Origin: Rickettsia typhi
Lineage (GTDB): Bacteria; Pseudomonadota; Alphaproteobacteria; Rickettsiales; Deianiraeaceae
Length of the DNA: 64,000 nucleotides
Assembly: GCA_945881985.1 (NCBI GenBank)
Contig: CAMCVL010000003.1
Coordinates: 1 to 64,000 of the forward strand
Direction of reading: 5' to 3'
Of the stretch, positions 37,522 through 45,499 are shown piece by piece (the first letter of the stretch is position 1; each line of letters opens with the position of its first letter). The translations under genes were made by a program, and so were the position numbers. A model generated the notes under the pieces. It saw only the letters and a program-made list of their open reading frames with translations, was not told the origin of the DNA and did no database searches.

Positions 37522-38394
37522 CACCAAATCAAACATACCACCGTTAAATCTGTTATTATACCTAAAACAAAACTCGTCAACATACTTTTGCATATATTCT
37601 TTACCTACATGATGATATATACCAACAATACCTCTTTTTAAAGTTCCCCAAAACCCTTCAATAGTGTTTGTGTGTATAAGAAAATCTTTATTGTTTTTAT
37701 CTTTTTTAACATATTCCTTTGCACTATGATTAATAACTTTGTGGTCGTAGTTCCAGTGCAAACAATCATAACTTTTGTGTCCGTCTGTTACCATAATTGA
37801 GCCTTCTTTTACATATTGCATTATTTTTTGTTGTAAAATATGGCTTTCGGCACTTTTTACATGAAATGCTTTAACGAGTCCATTTCTTTGTACCATTCCA
37901 AATATTACTGATTTTACTGCTTTAAATTTATTTTTAGTGTGTTTATTCTCTTCTTTACCGCCAACATAACACTCGTCAGCTTCAACTATATCTTGTAATA
38001 AACCACTATCTCCGTCTTGGTCATCGTCGTTATTATTACCCATTGCCTCACGGATTTTATGTAGCATTCTCCAAGCACATTTATAAGTAACACCGATTTC
38101 TCTTTGTAATTGGTAGCCAGATATACCTTTTTTTCCGTTCAAAAATAAATGTATAGCATAGAACCATTTGCATAAATCGGTTGATGAGTGTTCAAAAATA
38201 GTGCCTTTAAATATAGAAAATGTGTTATTGCAGTTATAACAAATAAATTTCTTTGGTGTTTTGTCCATTTTATAAACCTTGTCTTCGCAATTGCAGTGAT
38301 TACATTTAATTTTTTCTTTATATCTAATTTTAACAAAATGATTTATGCAATCTTTTTCTGTTGGAAATTTTTTTTGAAACTCAAAATAATTCAT
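37474..38394 (-). CDS. IS1595-family (ISXO2-like) transposase
   Basis: A 306-residue DDE transposase. It has an N-terminal zinc ribbon (CNHCNC...CYNC), a helix-turn-helix-like region (GISGYQLQREIGVTYKCAWRMLHKIREAMG), and the ISXO2-type catalytic core VEADECYVGG, MVTDGHKSY and HTNTIEGFWGTLKRGIVGIYHHVGKEYMQKYVDEFCFRYNNR. The length is normal and no frame is broken, so it is probably functional. The C-terminal coding end overlaps the 3' end of the methyltransferase gene on the opposite strand. Confidence 0.94.
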   Translation of the reverse strand: MNYFEFQKKFPTEKDCINHFVKIRYKEKIKCNHCNCEDKVYKMDKTPKKFICYNCNNTFSIFKGTIFEHSSTDLCKWFYAIHLFLNGKKGISGYQLQREIGVTYKCAWRMLHKIREAMGNNNDDDQDGDSGLLQDIVEADECYVGGKEENKHTKNKFKAVKSVIFGMVQRNGLVKAFHVKSAESHILQQKIMQYVKEGSIMVTDGHKSYDCLHWNYDHKVINHSAKEYVKKDKNNKDFLIHTNTIEGFWGTLKRGIVGIYHHVGKEYMQKYVDEFCFRYNNRFNGGMFDLVLQQSIVRKNRNFDFA

Positions 38395-38462
38395 ATTTTT
38401 ATTAGATAAATCTTAGTTATTGATAATAATATGAAGTGTATTTTTTATAAGTCAAGAAATAT

Positions 38463-38486
38463 TTTATCCTTCAAGGGATTATTACC
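38463..38486. repeat. right terminal inverted repeat of the IS1595-type element
   Basis: Reverse-complement match to the left end (22 of 24 positions), directly followed by the second copy of the 8-bp duplication. Confidence 0.9.
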
Positions 38487-38494
38487 GGTGGTGG
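38487..38494. repeat. 8-bp target-site duplication, right copy
   Basis: GGTGGTGG, identical to 35737-35744. Confidence 0.9.
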
Positions 38495-38589
38495 CTGACC
38501 TTGATTTTTAATGGATACAATATAAGGTTTGCAGCTTGGTATAAATTTACAAACTATTTTGTTTTGCCTTGCCTTGATGTAAATTTTAA

Positions 38590-38617
38590 TTGCAATTAAA
38601 GCTTTTTGTTGTAAAAT
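38590..38617 (+). promoter_or_regulatory. putative trhO promoter
   Basis: TTGCAA (38590-38595) and TAAAAT (38612-38617) are 16 bases apart, with the -10 again written TTGTAAAAT. It lies outside the insertion element, 59 bases before the trhO start. Confidence 0.45.
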
Positions 38618-38675
38618 CAATTCTAGCTTAATGCTGTTATGTGCTTTATGTTAATTTAATTTTTTATCGCCCCAT

Positions 38676-39464
38676 ATGGCTTTTTGTAAAAAAGATTGCT
38701 ACACAATTTTAAGCCAAGATTGTAGCGAGCTGGAGCTTAAACAAAACCCTATAGTAATAACAACTTTTTATAATTTTGCAAAATTGGAAGACCCCTTTTT
38801 AACTAGGGATAAACTGAAGGCCGTCTGCCAAAAACTTGACATTCTTGGCACTATTTTACTTGGGACCGAGGGGATAAATTCAACAATTTCTGGCACAAGA
38901 GAGTCCGTGGATGCCTTTTACAATTTTTATGCTTCAATGACGGAGTTTAACAAAAATATTACTGATTTTAGAGAAACTTTTGACAAAAAGCACCCATTTG
39001 GCAAGTTAAAAGTTAGGGTGAAAAGAGAAATTGTCACTTCGGCAAATGATTCCTTAAGCTCAAACCCCGGTACTTACATTGAGCCTGAAGAATGGGATAG
39101 TTTTATAAAAAGAGAGGATGTTGTGCTTATTGACACACGCAACGACTATGAATATCAAATTGGTGCTTTTGAGGGTTCTGTTAATCCTGATATAGAAAAC
39201 TTTCGTGAATTTAATGCTTGGCTTGAAGCTAATAAAAAACATTTTGAAGGTAAAAAACTTGCAATGTTTTGCACTGGTGGCATAAGATGCGAAAAAACAA
39301 CAACATTTGCAAATCAAATGGGTGTAGATTCTTATCATCTTAAGGGTGGTATTATATCTTACTTTATTAAAACAAAAAATCAAAATAATGCATGGAAGGG
39401 CAAGTGTTTTGTTTTTGATGATAGGGTTGTACTTGACCCAAGTCTTAAAAGCAACAACGCTTAA
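38676..39464 (+). CDS. trhO: rhodanese-family tRNA uridine hydroxylase TrhO
   Basis: UPF0176/TrhO protein, needed for 5-hydroxylation of uridine 34 in certain tRNAs. The 262 residues have the N-terminal ferredoxin-like domain (ITTFYNFAKLEDP, GTEGINSTISG) and a rhodanese domain (VVLIDTRNDYEYQIGAFEGSVNPDIENFREF) with the active loop FCTGGIRCEK, Cys199 being the catalytic cysteine. It is the first complete gene to the right of the insertion element; trpA starts 15 bases after it. Confidence 0.93.
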   Translation: MAFCKKDCYTILSQDCSELELKQNPIVITTFYNFAKLEDPFLTRDKLKAVCQKLDILGTILLGTEGINSTISGTRESVDAFYNFYASMTEFNKNITDFRETFDKKHPFGKLKVRVKREIVTSANDSLSSNPGTYIEPEEWDSFIKREDVVLIDTRNDYEYQIGAFEGSVNPDIENFREFNAWLEANKKHFEGKKLAMFCTGGIRCEKTTTFANQMGVDSYHLKGGIISYFIKTKNQNNAWKGKCFVFDDRVVLDPSLKSNNA

Positions 39465-39479
39465 TTTTGTAATTTTTAT

Positions 39480-40316
39480 ATGTCGTCTATTCAAAATTGT
39501 TTATCCAATTTAAAGTTAAAAACAGACAAAGGAGCGAAAATTTTTACAAGCTACATAGTTGCAGGTGAATACAGCTTTGATGAAACACTTTTGCAAATGC
39601 AATCTTTAGCCAAATATTGCGATGTTATTGAGCTTGGCATGCCATTTGCAAACCCCATTGCGGACGGTGTTGTGATACAGGCCGCAAGCAAAAGGTCATT
39701 AGATGCCAATTCTACAAATATCCTTGATATTCTGGAGGTAGTAAAAAAATTTAGATCCACAAACAAGCATACCGCAATTGTTTTGATGGGCTATTATAAT
39801 ACTATCTACAAAATGGGTGAAGATTTATTTGTAAAACAAATAAGCGATGCAGGATGCGATGGCGTAATAGTGTGCGACTTGCCTATATACGAAAATACAT
39901 CCCTTGCTGCAAAATGCTTTCAAAATAATCTTTGTTTTATTCAGCTGGTTACAAATCTTACAAGCTACGACAGAATGCTACAAATTGCTAGTTATGCAAG
40001 TGGCTTTGTATATTTTGTTAGCGTGCTTGGTGCAACTGGCACAAGGGAGCCTGATTTAAACGAAATATCACAAAGCCTTGTAAAAGCAAAATCTGCATTT
40101 GTAAAACTTCCAATATTGCTTGGCTTTGGCATTAAAACGCAAGATATGGCGCAAAAATGCTACAGCATCTGCGACGGCATAATCATAGGCTCGCATATCA
40201 TTGAGCTCTATGGCAAACTAAGGCTGCAAAACACAAATCCGCAAGGCTTTGTAGATTTGGCAAAAACCTTGGCAGATTTTGAAAATGAAATAAAACACCT
40301 TGCTCCGCAAAGTTAA
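39480..40316 (+). CDS. trpA: tryptophan synthase alpha subunit
   Basis: TrpA cleaves indole-3-glycerol phosphate to indole, channelled to TrpB. The 278-residue TIM barrel keeps both catalytic carboxylates in IELGMPFANPIADG (Glu51, Asp62), and the phosphate-binding end has FVYFVSVLGATGTR, LLGFGIKT and GIIIGSHIIE. The usual motif reads LGxPFSDPxADG; here FANPIADG is a mild variant. No trpB or other trp gene is adjacent, which is unusual. It lies between trhO and the pseudouridine synthase gene. Confidence 0.95.
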   Translation: MSSIQNCLSNLKLKTDKGAKIFTSYIVAGEYSFDETLLQMQSLAKYCDVIELGMPFANPIADGVVIQAASKRSLDANSTNILDILEVVKKFRSTNKHTAIVLMGYYNTIYKMGEDLFVKQISDAGCDGVIVCDLPIYENTSLAAKCFQNNLCFIQLVTNLTSYDRMLQIASYASGFVYFVSVLGATGTREPDLNEISQSLVKAKSAFVKLPILLGFGIKTQDMAQKCYSICDGIIIGSHIIELYGKLRLQNTNPQGFVDLAKTLADFENEIKHLAPQS

Positions 40317-40334
40317 CAATTATAAGGCAAACAT

Positions 40335-41309
40335 ATGCAAAGACTAGATATTATAGTGGCTCAAAAGCTTGGCATTAAACGCCCTCAGGCACAGCAGCTT
40401 ATTGAGAGAGGAGGAATAGAGCTTTTTCAATTTAAAGATAAATTAAAATGCGGCCTAAAGATACATCCTGAAGAATGTGAATTTGCAGTAAAAAATGACA
40501 TTTTAGAACAAATACTTAATGCTTCTAGCCAGCAAATAACTCTAAGCGGCAGGGATATTGAGCTTGAAGTGCTCTATCAAGATGAGCATTTGGCTGTTGT
40601 AAATAAGCCTGCTGGCATAGCAACTCACCCAAATTTTGACGACAAAGAGCCAAGTCTTGTAAGTGCATTAATCAATAAGTTTGGCATTGAAAATCTTGCA
40701 AAAAATGAGGATGCTGGCGGCGAGCTACGCCCTGGTATAGTTCATAGGCTTGATAAGGGCACATCTGGGCTTATAATTATTGCAAAAACACAGGATGCAC
40801 TTAATGCTCTAAAGCAAGAATTTAAAGATAGAAACATTAAAAAAGTCTATAAAGCAATTTGTTACGGCGTGCCAAGATTAAAAGCTGGCTTAATTAAAGC
40901 GTCGCTTTTAAAAAGCGATGGGGCAAATCCTAAGATGTTAATATCACGAGACCCAAAAGCAAAGGATGCAATAACACACTACAGACTTGAAAAAACATTG
41001 TTTAACGACTCGCTATGCCTTGTGGAATGCAGGATTGAAACAGGCAGAACTCATCAAATAAGGGCTCATCTTGCCCATATTGGCGTGCCTGTTGTGGGGG
41101 ACGATTTGTATTTAGGTTCCAAAACTCTAACCCAAATGCAAAAATGCCTAGAGAGCAATCCAGATTTGCTAAGTTATATTAAATCTTTAAAATTATTAAA
41201 TAGGCAATTGCTCCATGCTTGTTTTTTGGGATTTTATCACCCATTTACCGGTGATTATTTACACTTTTCATCGGAGCCAGATTTTTTACAAAAAGTTATG
41301 GCATTTTAA
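40335..41309 (+). CDS. RluC/RluD-family 23S rRNA pseudouridine synthase
   Basis: A 324-residue pseudouridine synthase with a short N-terminal S4-like segment (RLDIIVAQKLGIKRPQAQQLIERGGIEL) and the catalytic domain: VVNKPAGIATHP, the signature RPGIVHRLDKGTSGLIIIAKT with catalytic Asp140, and RIETGRTHQIRAHLAHIGVPVVGDDLY. It probably modifies 23S rRNA in helix 69 (RluD-like) or at the RluC sites; sequence alone does not decide. An AAGG at 40324-40327 precedes the ATG but is likely chance. Confidence 0.92.
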   Translation: MQRLDIIVAQKLGIKRPQAQQLIERGGIELFQFKDKLKCGLKIHPEECEFAVKNDILEQILNASSQQITLSGRDIELEVLYQDEHLAVVNKPAGIATHPNFDDKEPSLVSALINKFGIENLAKNEDAGGELRPGIVHRLDKGTSGLIIIAKTQDALNALKQEFKDRNIKKVYKAICYGVPRLKAGLIKASLLKSDGANPKMLISRDPKAKDAITHYRLEKTLFNDSLCLVECRIETGRTHQIRAHLAHIGVPVVGDDLYLGSKTLTQMQKCLESNPDLLSYIKSLKLLNRQLLHACFLGFYHPFTGDYLHFSSEPDFLQKVMAF

Positions 41310-41343
41310 TGTAAAATCTTATGTTGCACAATGGAATTTGGTG

Positions 41344-42495
41344 TTAGCTTAGGTCCGATATCATGTTTTTGGCAATTATTATTGCTGGGTTCAAGTTCTT
41401 GCTGTGGCTTGGTTTAAAAAACTTAAATGCAAGCTCGTAGTCGTCGTTATATAAGCCTTTTGCAAGGCTGGCTAGTTCTGCTGTGATGTTTTGTGCTGTG
41501 CAGTTTGCGTTGACGCACTCTCTTACAATCATTTTGCCGTGTACTATGTTTATTAAGTTTGCATAAATAACTTTTACTCCTGTGATGTGCTTTAGTATCC
41601 AAAAGTTTATTGGCGATATTTTGTAATATACTAAACATTTCACTCTATTTGCCAAAAATTCCATTGCATTAGTGCCAGATTTTGCTATTGCAAAATCTGC
41701 GGTTTTTAACACTTCAAGCTTAGCATTTTTGCCGCAAACAATTTTAAATGTTTTAAAATGCAACCTTACAAGCTCAAGTGTTGCAGTAGTCGCTAAAAAT
41801 ACTATATTGTAATCTTTATCTAAGTTGCCTGTTGTAATTGCATCTTTTATGATTAATGCATGTGTTTTAACCTCGCTACGCCTGCTGCCCAATGTAATGG
41901 CAAGGCTTGGTTTTGTTTTTTGCACTGGTAAATGATTATCTGCATTAAAGTAAGTAAAATCTGTGCCAACGCAAATTGCATCTAAGCCGTATCTTGTGAA
42001 GTATGGTGGTTCAAAATCGTAAAGGCAAAAAATTTTGTCGTAGATTTTTTTTAGCCTCATGCCTCTTGTTTCGTGATAAGCCCAAACCGCTGGGGCAACA
42101 TAGTGGTAGAATTTAGTATGTTTTGCATCCTGCCCTAAAAGTTTTTTTGCATAACCTACCGCTCTAAAGCAAAATCCGCCGGAATCTATACTAAGCACAA
42201 TGTCTGGCTTGATTTGAGCTATACTTTTTGCCGTTTGTTTTATTAGTCTTTTTAGTTTGAATATTTTTTTTACAACATCAACAAAGCCCATGATGGAAAG
42301 TTGCCTGTAGTCAAAAATACTTTGCAGGCCTAAGGCTCCCAGCTCCTCGCCGCCAAGCCCGTAAAGTTTGATATCGGTGTTTAATGGTTGCAATTGTTTT
42401 GTAAGTTCTAAAATCACCCTTGCACCAAGCATGTCACCAGATTGCTCGCCGGCAATAACAAATATTCTAAGTGTTTTTGAGTTTATTTTGGTCAT
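41344..42495 (-). CDS. lpxB: lipid-A-disaccharide synthase
   Basis: LpxB joins lipid X and UDP-diacylglucosamine to form the lipid A disaccharide at the inner membrane. The 383 residues include the N-terminal FVIAGEQSGDMLGARVI, SIMGFVDVVKKI, YVAPAVWAYHETRGMRLKKIYDKIFCLYDFEPPYFTRYGL and, near the C-terminus, FAIAKSGTNAMEFL and KITGVKVIYANLIN-like family text. Its ATG shares a base with the stop of the upstream outer-membrane-protein gene (TAATG). Its presence supports a canonical LPS. Confidence 0.95.
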   Translation of the reverse strand: MTKINSKTLRIFVIAGEQSGDMLGARVILELTKQLQPLNTDIKLYGLGGEELGALGLQSIFDYRQLSIMGFVDVVKKIFKLKRLIKQTAKSIAQIKPDIVLSIDSGGFCFRAVGYAKKLLGQDAKHTKFYHYVAPAVWAYHETRGMRLKKIYDKIFCLYDFEPPYFTRYGLDAICVGTDFTYFNADNHLPVQKTKPSLAITLGSRRSEVKTHALIIKDAITTGNLDKDYNIVFLATTATLELVRLHFKTFKIVCGKNAKLEVLKTADFAIAKSGTNAMEFLANRVKCLVYYKISPINFWILKHITGVKVIYANLINIVHGKMIVRECVNANCTAQNITAELASLAKGLYNDDYELAFKFFKPSHSKNLNPAIIIAKNMISDLS

Positions 42496-43370
42496 TAGTC
42501 AAAATAAGCAACAAGACCAAGTCCTATTGTATTAACCGAGTGTCTTGCTGGCTGCGATGCCGTTACTCCGTTGACCGTGTTATCCGATGATATAATTTTT
42601 GCTATGGTAAAAAACCTTCTAAAAAATATGTCAAATCTAATATTTTTGTTAAATCCAATTTGTACCCCAGTACCAAGACTGCCATCAAGTCCAATACCTC
42701 TTATATTACTTTGAGTACTTGCTGTGTCTGTTGATACAGCTTGCAAAGCACTATTTGCCGAACTGCCAGAGCCAAACAAAGACCTATTACCCCTTAATGT
42801 TCCCGAAAGAGCAGCAAGCCCCGTGCCGGCTGATAGGTAAAATCTAAATCTATCAATGTCAAAGTCCAGATAGTTTGTGAACATAAAGCTGTAATACTTA
42901 ATAGAAAGGTCGATGTTGTCAAACCTTATTGTTTGACTGGCAGTTGGGGATGTTATAACGGTGAAAGACTCAGTTGGATTTTTTAAAAGTATAGATCTTG
43001 ATTGTGCGTAATTAAATGAAAAATCATATCTATAAAATCCAGCGGTTTTTATGCCATATGCAAAATACAAACCGATGTTTTGAGAGTCGGCAGTTATCTT
43101 GTTTTTTGTTATTCCGGGTTTTTCTTTTTCCATTTCCTCAAAAGCTTTGCTCGAGAAGGTATCATTAGGACGGATACCAAGAGAGTAGAGATTTTCGGCA
43201 GTTATTGACCTTGGTGCTAAAAAAGCTATCTCACCATAGCTGCGTTTTTTAGTGTCAAAACTATTGTTAGTATGTCTAAAAAAAGCAAGAGAGCTTTTGC
43301 TGAAATATGTTAAAATAAAAATTGCAATAGATAATATTTTTATTAAATGACCAAGTTTTTGCTTTTGCAT
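42495..43370 (-). CDS. small outer-membrane beta-barrel protein (Rickettsiales surface-antigen-like)
   Basis: A 291-residue exported protein with a signal peptide (LIKILSIAIFILTYFSKSSLA). The body has even beta-strand periodicity: IGLYFAYGIKTAGFYRYDFSFNYAQS, FRFYLSAGTGLAALSGTL, LDGSLGTGVQIGFNKNIRFDIFFRRFF and the terminal VNTIGLGLVAYFD ending in an aromatic-acidic pair. This resembles the OMP_b-brl/surface antigen type common in Rickettsiales, probably an eight-stranded barrel. It lies between glmM and lpxB. Confidence 0.7.
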   Translation of the reverse strand: MQKQKLGHLIKILSIAIFILTYFSKSSLAFFRHTNNSFDTKKRSYGEIAFLAPRSITAENLYSLGIRPNDTFSSKAFEEMEKEKPGITKNKITADSQNIGLYFAYGIKTAGFYRYDFSFNYAQSRSILLKNPTESFTVITSPTASQTIRFDNIDLSIKYYSFMFTNYLDFDIDRFRFYLSAGTGLAALSGTLRGNRSLFGSGSSANSALQAVSTDTASTQSNIRGIGLDGSLGTGVQIGFNKNIRFDIFFRRFFTIAKIISSDNTVNGVTASQPARHSVNTIGLGLVAYFD

Positions 43371-43377
43371 ATCTATT

Positions 43378-44724
43378 TTACAATATATCGTTTTTTAACT
43401 TAGTGATAATTGCCTCAAGTTTGTCCGCCTTAAGATTGCCGTCAGCAAAAAAACGGAGGACATTTTCTGTGCCAGATTTACGCACAACAATATTAAGTTT
43501 TGCATCTGGATAATCTGCCTTTGCTTTTGCAATTGCCGTTTCAATTGTTGATTGATCAATTTGCTTTATGCCAAGCTTTATGTTTTGTTCTACCGATGGA
43601 GTTTTGTCAAAAATCTTGCAAAGTTCACTTGCCTTAAGCTTAGAATCAAGCATTACAGCTAAAAGTTGCAAGCTTGCAATTATTGCATCTCCTGTTTTAC
43701 AGTAGTCGCCAAGTAAAATATGTCCAGATGGCTCGCCGCCAAGATTGCATCCTGCATCGCTCATTGCCAATCCAACAAAGCTATCGCCAACTGGCGTGCG
43801 TAAAATATCTATGCCAAGCGATTTTAAATAAATCTCTAAACCCATGTTTGCAATGATTGTTGACACTACCTTGCCGCCTTGTAAAGTGCCTTTGCCATGA
43901 AAGTACTTTGCTATTACTCCTATTATGTGATTTCCATCCATAATTTGCCCGTTTTCATCGCAGATAATGATTCTATCAGCATCGCCGTCTAAGGATATTC
44001 CTATGTCCGCCCCAATTTCCTTGACCTTTGATGATATAAAGCTAGGATAGGTTGAGCCACATTCCAGATTAATATTAAGACCATTTGGATTGTTGTTGTA
44101 TGTATAAACATCGGCACCAAGTTCCCAAAAAATTTCTGGGGCAAGTTTGTATGCTGCACCATTTGCACAGTCCAAGGCAATTTTTAAACCTTTTAAAGAT
44201 AAGTTTTTGGGGAAGGTATTTTTTACAAATTCAACATACCTACCACTTGCATCTTCTATGCGTTTTGCACGCCCAAATTCTGCACTGGCAACTAGAAATT
44301 TGGATGTATCTTCTGTGTCCAAAAGATCCTCGAGCTCTTGCTGAATTTGCTTTGATATCTTTACCCCTTTGTCATTAAAAATTTTAACACCATTGTCGTA
44401 AAACTGATTGTGAGAAGCGGTAATCATGATTCCTGCCTCGGCACGCATGCCAAGAGTAAGAATTGATATTGCTGGCGTTGGTAATGGGCCAGTTAAAATT
44501 ACATCAACACCTGCTGATACAAGCCCTGACATAAGTGAGCTTTCAATCATATAGCCGGAAAGCCTCGTGTCTTTACCTATCAAAACCTTAGGTTTTTGAT
44601 TTTGATTTGCATATCTTAATCTAAGGAAGTATCCAAGAGTATTGCCTAGTTTTACAAAAAATGCAGGGGTTATTGGGTGGGTGTTAACTGTGCCCCTTAT
44701 GCCATCGGTGCCAAAGACCCTCAT
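43378..44724 (-). CDS. glmM: phosphoglucosamine mutase
   Basis: GlmM converts glucosamine-6-phosphate to glucosamine-1-phosphate for peptidoglycan and LPS precursors. The 448 residues show FGTDGIRG at the start, the active-site phosphoserine loop TASHNQFYDNG (Ser104), the metal loop SLDGDADRIIICDE, the sugar loop GGEPSGHI and the C-terminal phosphate motif VVRKSGTENVLRFFADG. GlmS, the preceding enzyme, is encoded at 57392. It is 29 bases after greA in the leftward greA-glmM-OMP-lpxB group. Confidence 0.96.
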   Translation of the reverse strand: MRVFGTDGIRGTVNTHPITPAFFVKLGNTLGYFLRLRYANQNQKPKVLIGKDTRLSGYMIESSLMSGLVSAGVDVILTGPLPTPAISILTLGMRAEAGIMITASHNQFYDNGVKIFNDKGVKISKQIQQELEDLLDTEDTSKFLVASAEFGRAKRIEDASGRYVEFVKNTFPKNLSLKGLKIALDCANGAAYKLAPEIFWELGADVYTYNNNPNGLNINLECGSTYPSFISSKVKEIGADIGISLDGDADRIIICDENGQIMDGNHIIGVIAKYFHGKGTLQGGKVVSTIIANMGLEIYLKSLGIDILRTPVGDSFVGLAMSDAGCNLGGEPSGHILLGDYCKTGDAIIASLQLLAVMLDSKLKASELCKIFDKTPSVEQNIKLGIKQIDQSTIETAIAKAKADYPDAKLNIVVRKSGTENVLRFFADGNLKADKLEAIITKLKNDIL

Positions 44725-44753
44725 AAAACTTTAATAAATATTTACAGCTTACA

Positions 44754-45221
44754 CTAAAGATGATTGTATGATATTTCGCCAATGTAGTATGTTTTACCGC
44801 CAATAACAACATCGTCATTAACCTCTTTTGCAAGTAGTGATTTTGCAATTGGGGTTTCGATAGATATAAATCCGTTTGCAACATCTGCCTCATGATGACT
44901 TACAACGATAAATGTTTTTTTTGTCCCGTCATCTGCCTCCATCACAACTTTTGCTCCAATTTTTACTGTTGATTGGTCGCCCACTAGCTCCTTTGTAAGT
45001 ATATCTGCCGAAGCTTTAACTTGGCTTAGATCGGATATTTTTTTGTCATTTATCCTTTGCTCCTCTCTTGCGGCTTTATATTCAGCATTTTCACTAAGGT
45101 CGCCATGTTTGCGGGCTTCGTCAATTTTTTCAATAATTACAAGGCGTAACTTCTCGCATTCCTCAAGGGCAGCACTAACTTTTTGATAGCCCCGCTTTGT
45201 AAGTAAAACTCTAACACTCAT
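44754..45221 (-). CDS. greA: transcription elongation factor GreA
   Basis: GreA rescues backtracked RNA polymerase by stimulating transcript cleavage. The 155 residues form an N-terminal coiled-coil (LTKRGYQKVSAALEECEKLRLVIIEKIDEARKHGDLSENAEYKAAREEQ) with the tip acidic residues in GDLSENAEYKAA, and a C-terminal FKBP-like domain (ISIETPIAKSLLAKEVNDDVVIGGKTYYIGEISY). It is the first gene of a leftward group. The 278-base gap upstream holds no gene. Confidence 0.96.
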   Translation of the reverse strand: MSVRVLLTKRGYQKVSAALEECEKLRLVIIEKIDEARKHGDLSENAEYKAAREEQRINDKKISDLSQVKASADILTKELVGDQSTVKIGAKVVMEADDGTKKTFIVVSHHEADVANGFISIETPIAKSLLAKEVNDDVVIGGKTYYIGEISYNHL

Positions 45222-45499
45222 AGACGATATTATTTTTTAACAAATTGTTCTCAATAAAAATCTAAACACTAGCTTTGAACTTTGCAAGAAAACTTTTTAA
45301 AAAACTTTGCAAAAGCTATCCATTAGTGCATTGACTTTAACTTTTAGTTAAAATTGACAATTGTTTAGATGTGTTAATTTGCAAGTGCTTTAGCTTGTAG
45401 AGTGGCGTTTTGATGTTTTGCAAAAAAATCTTGCTTTTAATGTTTTTGCCTATATAAATTATCAATATTATAAGTTAATTTATTAGATTTTTTGTTTAT

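Larger units (their letters stand above)
35745..38486. mobile_element. IS1595-family element carrying a DNA methyltransferase cargo gene
   Basis: A 2742-bp element with imperfect terminal inverted repeats. The left end begins GGCAATAATACCTTGAAGGA and the right end, read inward on the other strand, GGTAATAATCCCTTGAAGGA; 22 of the first 24 positions agree. Both sides carry GGTGGTGG. Inside are a rightward methyltransferase-nuclease gene and a leftward ISXO2/IS1595-type transposase whose 3' ends overlap by 48 bases. The perfect duplication and full-length transposase suggest recent insertion into the gap after hisS. IS1595 members with passenger genes are known as a class; I cannot say whether this cargo has been reported. 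Confidence 0.92.
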
